From Streptomyces spinoverrucosus (GTDB taxonomy: Bacteria > Actinomycetota > Actinomycetes > Streptomycetales > Streptomycetaceae): 64,000 nucleotides of DNA. The position numbers were made by a program, and so were the translations under genes. Within the stretch, counting starts at the first letter, position 1, and every line of letters starts with the position of its first letter. This document shows positions 7,993 through 19,043 of the stretch, one piece after another. The stretch is taken from contig NZ_JADPZX010000001.1 in the NCBI RefSeq assembly GCF_015712165.1, forward strand, positions 744,001 through 808,000, given 5' to 3'. The notes below the pieces were generated by a model. That model was not told the DNA's origin and did no database searches. It saw nothing but the letters and a program-made list of their open reading frames with translations.

Positions 7993-8805
7993 GTGAGCGA
8001 GGCTCCCACCCCGGCGGAGGGAACGGCACGCCTGAACACCGGTGTGGCGCACAACGCACGGGTCTGGAACTACTGGATCGGCGGCAAGGACAACTACGAG
8101 GTCGACCACCAGGTCGGCGACCACGTCGCCGCGATGTTCCCGCTGATCCGGGACATCGCCCGGGCGGACCGCGAGTTCCTGGGCCGGGCGGTGTCGTTCC
8201 TGGCCGGTGAGCGTGGGGTACGGCAGTTCCTGGACATCGGCACCGGGCTGCCCACGGCGGACAACACCCACGAGATCGCACAGCGCGTCGCGCCCGACTC
8301 GCGGATCGTGTACGTCGACAACGACCCGATCGTGCTGATCCACGCCCGGACCCTGCTGACCGGCACCCCCGAGGGCGTCACCGCCTACGTCGACGCCGAC
8401 GTGCACAACCCGGACGGCATCCTCGAACGCGCCCGGGACACCCTGGACTTCACGCGTCCCGTCGCGGTGATGATGCTCGGCATCCTCAACTTCGTGCTGG
8501 ACACCGACGAGGCCCGGGACATCGTGCGCCGGGTCATGGCCGCCGTCCCCTCGGGCAGCTTCCTGGTCATGACGCACCCCACGCACGACGCCGAGCTGGG
8601 CGGCGAGGGCCAGATCCCGGCGATGAAGTTCTGGAACGAGAACGCCACCCCGCCGGTCACCGCCCGCAGCGGCGCCGAGATCGCATCATTCCTCGACGGT
8701 CTGGACATGCTCGAACCGGGCCTGGTGTCGTGTTCCGCCTGGCGCGCCGAGCTGCGGGCTCCCGTCGTGGTACCGCAGTACGGCGCGGTGGCCGTGAAAC
8801 CCTGA
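7993..8805 (+). CDS. DUF574 SAM-dependent methyltransferase
   Basis: A 270-residue member of the actinobacterial SAM-methyltransferase family formerly DUF574. It has the family opening NTGVAHNARVWNYWIGGKDN, a SAM-binding loop FLDIGTGLPTADN, and YVDNDPIVLIHARTLL as the acidic ribose-binding strand. Streptomyces genomes carry many paralogues and no substrate is established for most. The start is GTG 7993 with AGAGGAAGAGAC upstream; the open frame continues for hundreds of codons upstream without family similarity. It lies 42 bases upstream of the glutamine synthetase-like gene and may be co-transcribed with it. Confidence 0.88.
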   Translation: MSEAPTPAEGTARLNTGVAHNARVWNYWIGGKDNYEVDHQVGDHVAAMFPLIRDIARADREFLGRAVSFLAGERGVRQFLDIGTGLPTADNTHEIAQRVAPDSRIVYVDNDPIVLIHARTLLTGTPEGVTAYVDADVHNPDGILERARDTLDFTRPVAVMMLGILNFVLDTDEARDIVRRVMAAVPSGSFLVMTHPTHDAELGGEGQIPAMKFWNENATPPVTARSGAEIASFLDGLDMLEPGLVSCSAWRAELRAPVVVPQYGAVAVKP

Positions 8806-8847
8806 CACCGGCGCAGACCCGGCCGCCGAGCCCGTCGAGGAGGACGT

Positions 8848-10251
8848 ATGACGACCCTTGCCGACCCCGTGCCCGGCGGCCGACCCGGTGAGGTCGAACG
8901 GGCTTCCGCACTGAGCGGCGAGCTGTCCGCGCGGGGAGTGCACGGGATCGTCCTGTCGTACGTCGACACGGCGGGCATCGGCCGGGTGAAGACGATCCCG
9001 GCGGCGAGGCTGTCGGCGGCCGCGGCCTGGGGTGTCGGGATGTCGCCGGTGTTCGACACGTTCCTGGCGAACGACGCCATCGTCAGCACCGACGTGCTCG
9101 GCTCGCCGGACGGCGACCTGCGGCTCTACCCCGACCTCGACCAGCTGACCGTGCTCAGCGCGCAGCCGGGCTGGGCATGGGCGCCGGTGGACCGGATCAC
9201 GCAGGACGGCGAGCCGCACCCGGCCTGCACCCGCACCTTTCTGCGCCGGGTCGTCGACCGGGCGGCCCGGCAGCACCGGGTCACCTTCCGGGCGGCCGTC
9301 GAGATCGAGTGGTCGGTCGGGCTGGGCTCGGCGCCCGGCGGCGAGTTCGTACCCGCGGTGTCCGGACCCGCGTACGGCGCCACCCGGCAGGTGGAGCTGA
9401 GCGACTGCACGGCCGAACTGCTGGCGGCGTGCGCGGCGCAGGGGGTGGACGTCGACCAGGTCCATCCGGAATACGCGCCCGGGCAGTTCGAGATCTCGGT
9501 GGGCGCGCTCGACCCGGTGGCGGCGGCCGACCGGAGCGTGCTGCTGCGGCAGACCATCCGCGCGGTGGCCCGGCGGCACGGCCTGAAGGTCTCCTTCGCC
9601 CCGGCCGTGTCCGCCGAGGGCGTCGGCAACGGCGGCCATCTGCACCTGTCCGCCTGGCGCGACGGCGTCAACCTGCACTCCGGCGGCACCCGTAGGCACG
9701 GCATGACGGCCGACGCCGAGTCCTTCGCGGCCGGGATCCTCACCCATCTGCCGGGCCTCATGGCGGTGACCGCGCCGAGCCCGGCCAGCTATCTGCGGCT
9801 CAAGCCCGCGCAGTGGGCCGGTGTGTTCACGGCGTGGGGTCTGGAGACCCGGGAGACCGCCGTACGGGTCATCACCGGCACCGCCGGTCTGCGCGACCAG
9901 TCCGCCAACCTGGAAGTGAAACCCGTCGACCTGGCCGCCAACCCATATCTCGCCCTCGGCTGTGTCATCTCCGCCGGACTGGACGGCCTGGCGACGGCGA
10001 CACCGCTGCCCGAGGAGACCACCGGCGATCCGGCGCGGCTGGGCGCCGAGGAGGCGGCGCCCCGTGGGGTGCGCCGCCTGCCTCGGTCGCTGGAGGAGGC
10101 CGTCGCCGAGTTCCGCGGGGACGAACAGGTGCGGGCCGCGCTGGGAGGGGTGCTGGCCGACGCCGTGCTCGCGGTCCGGCGCGGGGAGATCGACGCCGTG
10201 GCCGGACTGGACGACGCGCGGGTGGCGGCGGCGTACCGGTGGGTGTACTGA
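8848..10251 (+). CDS. Glutamine synthetase-like gamma-glutamyl ligase
   Basis: A 467-residue protein of the GSI fold. The catalytic metal-binding elements AVEIEWS, QVHPEYAPGQFEIS and GVGNGGHLHLSAW are present. The C-terminal arginine region reads AVRVITGTAGLRDQSANLEV. The N-terminal beta-grasp region (HGIVLSYVDTAGIGRVKTIP) matches GS-like proteins that glutamylate amines rather than ammonia; known Streptomyces examples act on polyamines (GlnA3) or ethanolamine (GlnA4). ATG 8848 has GAGGAGG at a good distance. The stop codon is one base from the start of an amidohydrolase, so the pair is translationally coupled. The same two domains are fused in fungal FluG. Substrate: unknown amine. Confidence 0.88.
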   Translation: MTTLADPVPGGRPGEVERASALSGELSARGVHGIVLSYVDTAGIGRVKTIPAARLSAAAAWGVGMSPVFDTFLANDAIVSTDVLGSPDGDLRLYPDLDQLTVLSAQPGWAWAPVDRITQDGEPHPACTRTFLRRVVDRAARQHRVTFRAAVEIEWSVGLGSAPGGEFVPAVSGPAYGATRQVELSDCTAELLAACAAQGVDVDQVHPEYAPGQFEISVGALDPVAAADRSVLLRQTIRAVARRHGLKVSFAPAVSAEGVGNGGHLHLSAWRDGVNLHSGGTRRHGMTADAESFAAGILTHLPGLMAVTAPSPASYLRLKPAQWAGVFTAWGLETRETAVRVITGTAGLRDQSANLEVKPVDLAANPYLALGCVISAGLDGLATATPLPEETTGDPARLGAEEAAPRGVRRLPRSLEEAVAEFRGDEQVRAALGGVLADAVLAVRRGEIDAVAGLDDARVAAAYRWVY

Positions 10252-10252
10252 C

Positions 10253-11398
10253 ATGTCCGCCACCGGCCCGGTCGCGGAGGCGCTCGCCGCACTGCCCCTG
10301 GTGGACCACCACTGCCACGGCGTCGTCACCGCCGACCTCGACCTGCGCGGCTTCGAGTCGCTGCTCACCGAGGGCGATGTGTGGCCCGGCATCTCGCCGT
10401 TCGACAGCCCCGTCGGCATCGCCGTCCGCCGCCACTGCGCGCCCCTGCTGGACCTGCCCCGCCACGCCCCGGCCGAGGAGTACGTGGCCCGCCGGGCCGA
10501 GCTCGGCGCGCACGAGGTGAACCGGCGGTTCCTGTCCGCCGCCGGGACCGAGGTGTTCTGCGTCGACACCGGGTACACCCCGGACGGCCTCACCACCCCG
10601 GAGCAGCTGGCCGCGGCCGCCGGTGGCGGAGCCGTCGCCCATGAGGTCGTACGCCTGGAAAATGTCGCCGAGGCGGTGGCGGCCGCCGGGGTCGAACCAG
10701 GCGATTACGCGCGGGCGTTCGAGGCGGCCGCGTGGGAGGCGGTACGGCAGCCGGGTGTGGTGGCGGTGAAGTCGGTGGCCGCCTATCGCACGGGTTTCGA
10801 CCTGGACCCGGCCCGCCCAACGCGGGCCGAGGTCACCGAGGCGGCTCGGCACTGGCTCGCACGAGGCGGCGGCCGACTGGCCGACCCGGTTCTCGTACGG
10901 CACCTGCTGTGGACGGCGGTCGGCCTCGGGCTCCCCCTCCAGCTGCACACCGGCTTCGGCGACAACGACATCCGGCTGCACCGCTCGGACCCCACTCACC
11001 TGACCGACTGGCTGCACCTGACGTCCGGCACGGTCCCGGTCATGCTGCTGCACTGCTGGCCGTACCAGCGCCAAGCCGCCTTTCTGGCGGCCGTGTTCGA
11101 GCAGGTGTACCTCGACGTCGGCCTCACCCTGCACCACGTCGGTCCGGGCCGGGCCCGGGCGGTGCTGGCCGAAGCGACGGAGATCACGCCGTTCCGCAAA
11201 CTGCTGTACAGCTCCGACGCCTACGGTGTGGCCGAGTACCACCAGCTGGGCGCCCTGGCCTTCCGGCGGGGGCTGGCCGGGCTCCTCCAGGAGCGGGTGG
11301 ACACGGACGAGCTCAGCCTGCCCGACGCGCTGCGGATCGTGGGGTGGGCGGGGCGGGACAACGCCCGCCGGGTCTACCGGTTTTCCGACGACACCTGA
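10253..11398 (+). CDS. Amidohydrolase-2 family protein, partner of the GS-like ligase
   Basis: A 381-residue TIM-barrel amidohydrolase. Metal and catalytic residues appear in the expected order: HHCHG near the N-terminus, KSVAAYR in the middle, LQLHTGFG, LLHCWPYQRQ, and near the end LLYSSDAYG with the catalytic aspartate. The start ATG 10253 is one base after the upstream stop, so it depends on translation of the ligase gene. In FluG and in several bacterial operons this domain works with a GS-like ligase, plausibly hydrolysing a gamma-glutamyl or related amide. That makes a cycle of glutamylation, modification and release likely here, but the substrate is inference only. Confidence 0.87.
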   Translation: MSATGPVAEALAALPLVDHHCHGVVTADLDLRGFESLLTEGDVWPGISPFDSPVGIAVRRHCAPLLDLPRHAPAEEYVARRAELGAHEVNRRFLSAAGTEVFCVDTGYTPDGLTTPEQLAAAAGGGAVAHEVVRLENVAEAVAAAGVEPGDYARAFEAAAWEAVRQPGVVAVKSVAAYRTGFDLDPARPTRAEVTEAARHWLARGGGRLADPVLVRHLLWTAVGLGLPLQLHTGFGDNDIRLHRSDPTHLTDWLHLTSGTVPVMLLHCWPYQRQAAFLAAVFEQVYLDVGLTLHHVGPGRARAVLAEATEITPFRKLLYSSDAYGVAEYHQLGALAFRRGLAGLLQERVDTDELSLPDALRIVGWAGRDNARRVYRFSDDT

Positions 11399-11401
11399 AA
11401 G

Positions 11402-11414
11402 TATGATCAAGCAA
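11402..11414 (+). promoter_or_regulatory. -10 box for a probable leaderless transcript
   Basis: TATGAT at 11402-11407 is followed by only six bases before the ATG at 11414, which has no Shine-Dalgarno sequence. That spacing would put the transcription start at or next to the A of ATG. No convincing -35 is seen. Confidence 0.5.
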
Positions 11415-11950
11415 TGTCTGACATGACCGAGACCACGCCCGGTTGGCTGACGCCCGACGAGCTGGAGATGGCGCGCGCCCGCATGCCGATCCTGTACGTC
11501 GAGGCAGTACCGGTGCGCGTCGACGACAGCGGTGAAGTCACCAGCATCGGCCTGCTGCTGCGCATCGGACCGGACGGGACGGTCAGTCGCACGCTGGTCT
11601 CCGGCCGGGTCCTGCACCACGAGCGGGTCCGAGACGCCCTGCTGCGGCACCTGGAGAAGGACCTCGGCCCCGTGGCACTGCCCCGGATCCCGGCCTCCCT
11701 CCAGCCCTTCACGGTCGCCGAGTACTTCCCGACCCAGGGCATCACGCCGTACCACGACCCGCGCCAGCACGCGGTGTCCCTCGCCTACGTCGTGCCGGTG
11801 ACCGGCGACTGCCGGCCCCGGCAGGACGCGCTGGACCTGGAGTGGTTCGACCCCCACGAGGCGGCCTCGCCGGCACTGCAGAGCGAGATGCCGGGCGGGC
11901 ACGGGGTGCTGCTGAAGCAGGCGCTGGCGCATGTGGGGCTGACGTTCTGA
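11414..11950 (+). CDS. Nudix-like DUF4916 protein
   Basis: A 178-residue protein matching the actinobacterial DUF4916 family, a Nudix-fold group. Typical segments are WLTPDELEMARARMPILYVEAVPVR near the start, GLLLRIGPDGTVSRTLVSGRVL in the middle, and EYFPTQGITPYHDPRQHAVSLAYVVPV. A canonical Nudix box (GX5EX7REUXEEXGU) is not visible, so hydrolase activity is uncertain. It lies 15 bases after the amidohydrolase stop but appears to have its own leaderless promoter. It ends 65 bases before a strong bidirectional hairpin. Confidence 0.8.
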   Translation: MSDMTETTPGWLTPDELEMARARMPILYVEAVPVRVDDSGEVTSIGLLLRIGPDGTVSRTLVSGRVLHHERVRDALLRHLEKDLGPVALPRIPASLQPFTVAEYFPTQGITPYHDPRQHAVSLAYVVPVTGDCRPRQDALDLEWFDPHEAASPALQSEMPGGHGVLLKQALAHVGLTF

Positions 11951-12015
11951 CCGGCCGTCCGCATGACGCCGTGGGCACGCGCGTGTGACAGCACGCCTGC
12001 TCGTGGCCGGCGGAC

Positions 12016-12045
12016 GGAGGGTGCCGGTCGGGACCGGCACCCTCC
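12016..12045. terminator. Bidirectional hairpin between convergent genes
   Basis: Perfect 14-bp stem: GGAGGGTGCCGGTC at 12016-12029 pairs with GACCGGCACCCTCC at 12032-12045, with a two-base centre. There is no U-tract, which is common for Streptomyces terminators. It sits between the convergent DUF4916 and sigma-factor genes and can serve both. Confidence 0.8.
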
Positions 12046-12051
12046 CGAGGG

Positions 12052-12666
12052 TCAGGCGACCAGTACGGCCGGCTCGTCCGCCGCCGCGAGCAGGTCGACG
12101 AGCGTGGCGCGGGCCCGGTTCACGCGGGAGCGGACCGTGCCGACCGGGCAGCCGACCAGCACGGCGACCTCCGCGTACGGCAGCCCGAGCAACTGGGTGA
12201 GGACGAAGGCCTCCCGGCGCTCCTCGGGCAGCGCGGCCAGCAGGTCGAGCAGCGCGATGCCGTCGTCGAAGCCGGGCAGGTCGCGCGGCTGGGCCAGTTC
12301 CACGGCCAGCCGCCAGTCCGGTACGTCGCACAGGCGCGGCCGGGCGGCGGCGTACCGATAGCTGTCGATCACCGCGCGCCGCGCGATCGACAGCAGCCAG
12401 GCCCGCGCCGAGGAGCGGCCCTCGAACCGGTGCAGGCTGCCGAGCGCCCGCAGGAACGTGTCCTGCGCCAGATCGTCGACGGCCTGGGGGTCGGCGCACA
12501 GATGGGCGACGTAGCGCAGGACGTCGCGGTGCAGGGCGCGGACGAAGTGGTCGACGGCGTCCGGGTCGCCGGAACCGGCCGCCAGCGCCCAGGCCGTGAT
12601 CGAGTCGTCGGCGCTCTCTTGGTCCTCGGTTCTCTCGCGTGGGCCGGGCAGGGCAGGAGTGATCAC
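12052..12666 (-). CDS. ECF-subfamily RNA polymerase sigma factor (SigC-like)
   Basis: A 204-residue ECF sigma factor. Region 2 includes HRDVLRYVAHLCADPQAVDDLAQDTFLRAL followed by the SARAWLLSIARRAVIDSYR helix. Region 4 is LPEERREAFVLTQLLGLPYAEVAVLVGCPVGTVRSRVNRAR, a clear -35-recognition HTH. Both are joined by a short linker, with no extra C-terminal domain. Overall it resembles the SigC-type group of actinobacteria. The start is GTG 12666 with GAAGGA at a good distance. No anti-sigma gene adjoins it. The neighbouring upstream gene on the same strand (178 bases away) encodes a Met/His-rich membrane protein, which could be a target or sensor. Confidence 0.92.
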   Translation of the reverse strand: MITPALPGPRERTEDQESADDSITAWALAAGSGDPDAVDHFVRALHRDVLRYVAHLCADPQAVDDLAQDTFLRALGSLHRFEGRSSARAWLLSIARRAVIDSYRYAAARPRLCDVPDWRLAVELAQPRDLPGFDDGIALLDLLAALPEERREAFVLTQLLGLPYAEVAVLVGCPVGTVRSRVNRARATLVDLLAAADEPAVLVA

Positions 12667-12844
12667 CTGGTGTCCTTCGCGGTCGTCCGGTACCCCGACC
12701 GAAGGCGCGCGGGCGCACGTGCGGTCCGGGATCCGGTGAGTGGGGAGTCGGCCGTACGGCGTCCTGCGCGGCGTCGGAACGACCGCGCGGGCGTACGACC
12801 GTGGCCCGAGGCGCGCAGGGGCTGCCTCGGGTTACCGGCTGTCG

Positions 12845-13513
12845 TCAGACAGCGGCCCCCACGGGCGGACCCCGAGAGGTGATCGCGTGAACGAGAAGGA
12901 GTCGTCGCGGTGACCGTGCCGACCCGCGGCGCCGCGGGTGGGGGCGCGGGCGGTGCGGCGGGGCGGGAACGGCGAGCGGCAGCCGCAGCGGCGCCGCCAG
13001 CCACCCGGCCACGGCCCGCAGAATGCGGAAGGCGGCGCGCTCGCCGTGTGCCAGCCACAGACCGCACAGCAGCGCGGCCAGCAGGTGGGCGGCGAGCATG
13101 CCGAACGAGGACGAGCCGTCCATGACGAAGCTCAAGCCGCCGGTGTGGCCCACATCAATGGCGTCCATGGAGTGGGTGTGCGTAGAGCCCATGTGCATCG
13201 CCGACATGTCGTGGCCCATGGCACCCGGGTGCGGGTGGAGCACGTCCTGCGCCGTGGCCGCCGACTGGGCGGCGGAGAAGGCGGAGTGCAGTGCCGTCTG
13301 GGCGGTGACGACGACGGTCACGATCAGGGGCAACCCGCGTTCCCGGCCGGCCAGTCCCCAGCCCGCGGCACCGGTCACGGCGGCGCCGGCCGCCAACGCC
13401 CACCAGGGCACGTGGCTGCCGGACATCAGCACGTGACCCAGGGCGGCGAGCAGCACACAGACGGCCGCGAACACCGCGGCCCGAACCGTGCGAGAACACC
13501 ACCCAACAGTCAT
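12845..13513 (-). CDS. Integral membrane protein with Met/His-rich loop
   Basis: A 222-residue protein with about five hydrophobic helices, including AAVFAAVCVLLAALGHVLM, LPLIVTVVVTAQTALHSAFS and MLAAHLLAALLCGLWLAHG. Between helices 3 and 4 lies a loop extremely rich in His and Met (GAMGHDMSAMHMGSTHTHSM), a composition typical of copper- or other soft-metal-binding segments. The C-terminus is Arg/Pro-rich and probably cytoplasmic. No named family was recognised with certainty; similar proteins sit near copper genes in Streptomyces. ATG 13513 is chosen (GAGGATGAGG upstream); ATG 13525 is in frame four codons earlier. The ECF sigma gene follows on the same strand. Confidence 0.75.
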   Translation of the reverse strand: MTVGWCSRTVRAAVFAAVCVLLAALGHVLMSGSHVPWWALAAGAAVTGAAGWGLAGRERGLPLIVTVVVTAQTALHSAFSAAQSAATAQDVLHPHPGAMGHDMSAMHMGSTHTHSMDAIDVGHTGGLSFVMDGSSSFGMLAAHLLAALLCGLWLAHGERAAFRILRAVAGWLAAPLRLPLAVPAPPHRPRPHPRRRGSARSPRRLLLVHAITSRGPPVGAAV

Positions 13514-13706
13514 GACGGCCCTCATCCTCGCATCCGGCGCCCGGTCGTCAACGGTGGGTACGGAAAAGGGTGGTGGCGGTGACTCAATCCGAGACGCGTG
13601 ATACAGACCACACGCATATGCAGGAACCAGCACGGCATTCGGGCCGACCAGTGGTGGTGACGGCCCACTACTCCCTGGCCTGCTCCCGCTCTGGCATCCT
13701 CGACCC

Positions 13707-14465
13707 GTGTCCCAACCCCCGTCTGCCCCCGGCGTCGAGGCGATAACGCCCGATCCGCCCGGTTCCACGCCGCGTCCGCTTCTCACCCAGTCGTGGCTGG
13801 ATCTGGCCTTCCTGCACTGGGCCGCCGACCCCGAGGACGTGGCGCCGCTGCTGCCGTCGGGGTGCGTGCCGGACACGTTGGACGGGGTGACGTACGTAGG
13901 TCTCGTGGCGTTCCGCATGCATCGGGTCGGCTGGTTGCGGCTGCCCGGTGTGCCATATCTGGGGAACTTTCCGGAGACCAACGTCCGGCTGTACTCGGTC
14001 GACAGCCACGGCCGCCGGGGCGTGGTCTTCCGCTCGCTGGACGCCTCCCGGCTGCTGCCGGTGGCGATCGGCCGCTCGGCGTTCCGACTCCCCTACGTCT
14101 GGTCGAAGATGGCCGTGTCCCGCGAGGACACCGCCCTGACCTACACCAGCACCCGGCGACTGCCCGGCCCCCGGGGCGCGTACAGCAGGATCACCCTGCG
14201 GGTCGGCGAGCACATCGCCGAGCCCACCGAGCTGGAGCACTTCCTGACCGCCCGCTGGGGCATGCACACCACCCTCCTCGGCCGCCCCGTCCACCTCCCG
14301 AACACTCACCCGCGCTGGCCCCTGCACCGCGCCGAGCTCCTCAAGTGCGAGGAGAACCTGATCACCGCGGCGGGTCTGCCCGAGCCGGTCGGCGAACCGG
14401 TGAGCGTCCTGTACTCACCGGGAGTGCCGGTGCGCTTCGGCCGCCCTGTGCGCCGACGGGGTTAG
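13707..14465 (+). CDS. DUF2071 (YqjF-like) protein
   Basis: A 252-residue protein matching DUF2071/YqjF, a widespread family related in fold to acetoacetate decarboxylase. Recognisable parts are LLTQSWLDLAFLHWAADPEDVAPLLPSG, YVGLVAFRMHRVGWLRLPGVP, and NFPETNVRLYSVDSHGRRGVVF. No function is established for the family. The start is GTG 13707 shortly after the intergenic region; no strong ribosome binding site is seen, so the start is less certain than the product. It stands alone between a divergent membrane-protein gene and the molbindin gene. Confidence 0.82.
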   Translation: MSQPPSAPGVEAITPDPPGSTPRPLLTQSWLDLAFLHWAADPEDVAPLLPSGCVPDTLDGVTYVGLVAFRMHRVGWLRLPGVPYLGNFPETNVRLYSVDSHGRRGVVFRSLDASRLLPVAIGRSAFRLPYVWSKMAVSREDTALTYTSTRRLPGPRGAYSRITLRVGEHIAEPTELEHFLTARWGMHTTLLGRPVHLPNTHPRWPLHRAELLKCEENLITAAGLPEPVGEPVSVLYSPGVPVRFGRPVRRRG

Positions 14466-14586
14466 CGCCTGTCCGGCTCCGGCGGAGTTCCACGTCACCG
14501 GTGTGGGGCGGATCACACTGCGGGTCGGCCCGGCTACGGTAGGGCGCGCAGCGAACACCATTTCTTCCCCTTTGAGGTGTTTCACC

Positions 14587-15006
14587 ATGGCCCTGAGCAT
14601 CCGCAACCAGCTGCCCGGCACCGTCACCGCCATCACCCCCGGCGAGGTCATGGCGACCGTCGCGGTCCGTCTCGGCGGCGGGCAGGACATCACCGCGGCG
14701 ATCACCGTGGACGCGGTACGGGACCTGGGGCTGACGGAGGGGTCCGCCGTACGCGCCCTCGTCAAGTCCACGGAGGTCGCCCTCGCCACCGGCTCGGTGG
14801 ACGGACTGTCCATCCGCAACAAGTTGCGCGGCACGGTGCTCGGGGTCGGCACGGGCGGCGCGATGGCCTCCGTCAAGGTGGGGGTGGAGGGCGGCGAGCT
14901 GACGTCCGCGATCACCAGGGACGCGGTCGACGATCTCGGTCTGGCCCCCGGCGCCCCCGTCGTCGCCCTGATCAAGGCGACGGAGGTGTCCCTCGCGGCG
15001 GGGTGA
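14587..15006 (+). CDS. Molbindin: tandem TOBE/Mop-domain oxyanion-binding protein
   Basis: A 139-residue protein made only of two TOBE/Mop domains in tandem: residues about 1-68 (LSIRNQLPGTVTAITPGEVMATVAV) and 69-139 (LSIRNKLRGTVLGVGTGGAMASVKV). The two halves are clearly internal duplicates, each ending in a VDAVRDLGL or RDAVDDLGL and VKSTEVALA or IKATEVSLA segment. Mop proteins bind molybdate or tungstate in the cytoplasm as stores or sensors. The start is ATG 14587; the TTGAGGTG a few bases upstream gives a GAGG ribosome binding site. No molybdenum genes adjoin it. The 3' end overlaps the convergent DUF899 gene by 35 bases. Confidence 0.9.
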   Translation: MALSIRNQLPGTVTAITPGEVMATVAVRLGGGQDITAAITVDAVRDLGLTEGSAVRALVKSTEVALATGSVDGLSIRNKLRGTVLGVGTGGAMASVKVGVEGGELTSAITRDAVDDLGLAPGAPVVALIKATEVSLAAG

Positions 15007-15805
15007 CGCCGGCCGTGGCGTCATACTCGTCCGGGAGCCGCAGCGCGGGGCCGCCGACCTGCAGGCCGAGCGGTTCCGCGCGCCCCTTCGGCTCCTCCCA
15101 GGCCTCCTGGCGGCCGAGCGCGGTGAGGTCGAGGTAGTTGTCGCAGTTGTGGAACTCCTCAAGGCCCCGGCCGAACGCGGAGTAGGTGTGGAAGACCTCG
15201 TCACCGACCCGGAGGAAGGCGCTGATGCCGGGCCAGTCGCCGCGACTGCTCGCGTTCCACGGCTGTCCGGCCTCGGCGAGCTCGGCCTGAGTGCGGAAAT
15301 TGAGCAGCACGGGGGCGACCCGCTCGTCGATCGTGGCGTGGAAGTCGTAGTTGAAGTCGCTGCCCGCGGCGGAGTACCAGGGGAACGTCCAGCCCATCCG
15401 GTCGCGGAACGCGGCGATCTTGGGGTACGGCGCCCTGGACACCGCGGCCAGGGAGGTGTTCCGGACGTGCAGCTGGCGCAGCCGGGCGGGGATCTGGTCG
15501 GCGGCGGAGGAGCAGCTGGAGCAGCCGTGGTCGCGGGGGCGCTCGACGCCGTCGGCATCGATGTCGTAGATCCACATGAAGTGGTGCACAACCAGTTGCG
15601 GCCGCCCCTCGAACAGGTCGAGCAGGCCGACCGTCCCGTCCGGGCCCTCGAAGGTGTACGGCTTGTCGACGCGGACCATCGGCAGCCGCCGCCGCTGGGC
15701 ATTGATCCGGTCACGCGCGCGGGTGAGCGCCTTCTCCTCGGCCAGCAGTTCCTTGCGTGCGGCCAGCCACTCCTCGCGGGACACCACCTCGGGCAGATCT
15801 GCCAT
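14972..15805 (-). CDS. DUF899 thioredoxin-fold protein
   Basis: A 277-residue protein of the DUF899 family, which has a thioredoxin-like fold. Typical segments are VVSREEWLAARKELLAEEKALTR, PYTFEGPDGTVGLLDLFEGR, VVHHFMWIYD and a GCSSCSSAADQIP site. That site supplies a CxxC cysteine pair, and the downstream part reads WTFPWYSAAGSDFNYDF. The function of the family is unproven. ATG 15805 has GAGAGGTGAC upstream. It diverges from furA by 166 bases and converges on the molbindin gene with a 35-base coding overlap. The redox-like fold and position beside furA-katG suggest, but do not show, a role in peroxide stress. Confidence 0.85.
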   Translation of the reverse strand: MADLPEVVSREEWLAARKELLAEEKALTRARDRINAQRRRLPMVRVDKPYTFEGPDGTVGLLDLFEGRPQLVVHHFMWIYDIDADGVERPRDHGCSSCSSAADQIPARLRQLHVRNTSLAAVSRAPYPKIAAFRDRMGWTFPWYSAAGSDFNYDFHATIDERVAPVLLNFRTQAELAEAGQPWNASSRGDWPGISAFLRVGDEVFHTYSAFGRGLEEFHNCDNYLDLTALGRQEAWEEPKGRAEPLGLQVGGPALRLPDEYDATAGVTPPRGTPPSP

Positions 15806-15934
15806 GGCCGTCACCTCTCCCCGGCTCGGACGAACGATGTCGGTCACCATGCTTCTCCCCCACGGCTCCGCCCACCACCGCGCCCGGTTCCCGGGCGTCG
15901 TCTGACACGGCTCATGATTTAACCCCTCGTTTTC

Positions 15935-15971
15935 TTGAATCGTTCGTGTTTTCCGCGATACGTTCGTCCCC

Positions 15972-15972
<1 letters not shown>
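15935..15972 (+). promoter_or_regulatory. furA promoter, apparently leaderless
   Basis: TTGAAT (15935-15940) and TACGTT (15959-15964) are 18 bases apart, and the ATG of furA follows seven bases later without a Shine-Dalgarno sequence. Transcription would therefore start at or near the start codon. The tract from 15911 is AT-rich for this genome and contains the heptamer CGTTCGT twice (15941 and 15961), a candidate for the FurA autoregulatory site known upstream of furA-katG in actinobacteria. Confidence 0.55.
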
Positions 15973-18657
<2,685 letters not shown>

Positions 18658-18688
18658 GAGTGACCTGAGACTGACCTCAGTCAGCCCT

Positions 18689-18734
18689 GAGGCCGTCCGG
18701 GCAGGCACCCGAAAGGGGCCGCCCGGACGGCCTC
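18689..18734 (+). terminator. Terminator after katG
   Basis: Perfect 14-bp inverted repeat: GAGGCCGTCCGGGC at 18689-18702 pairs with GCCCGGACGGCCTC at 18721-18734, with an 18-base loop, starting 31 bases after the katG stop. Confidence 0.8.
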
Positions 18735-18765
18735 GGTCGTTCCCGGGCCCGACCCCGCGCGCACA

Positions 18766-18801
18766 ACAAAGGCCGCCTTCCCATCGCTGAGAAGACGGCC
18801 T
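18766..18801 (-). terminator. Terminator of the tRNA-Pro transcript
   Basis: On the minus strand, AGGCCGTCTTC (18801-18791) pairs with GAAGGCGGCCT (18780-18770) and is followed by TTGTTG. It starts 18 bases beyond the 3' end of the tRNA. One mismatch lies in the stem. Confidence 0.7.
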
Positions 18802-18818
18802 CCGACCTGCGGTGAAGC

Positions 18819-18895
<77 letters not shown>

Positions 18896-19043
18896 GTGCG
18901 GTCTGACCTGGGGTTTCCCCCGGGCGAACGCGCATGGAAACAATACCGCACTCGGGTCGGTGGTCGCGCACCCGTTTACGGCCGCCGCACCCGGCACGAC
19001 CGCCCTTGACCTCAAGTCTGGTTGAGGTTGCACGATCGTCCGC

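Noticed and set aside
9965..12718. Minus-strand ORF of 917 codons
   Set aside because: It runs across the glutamine synthetase-like and amidohydrolase genes on the opposite strand and across the sigma gene in another frame; there is no recognisable domain.
12837..12853. Hairpin CTGTC-GTCA-GACAG over the stop of the Met/His-rich protein gene
   Set aside because: Five base pairs only; not distinguishable from chance.
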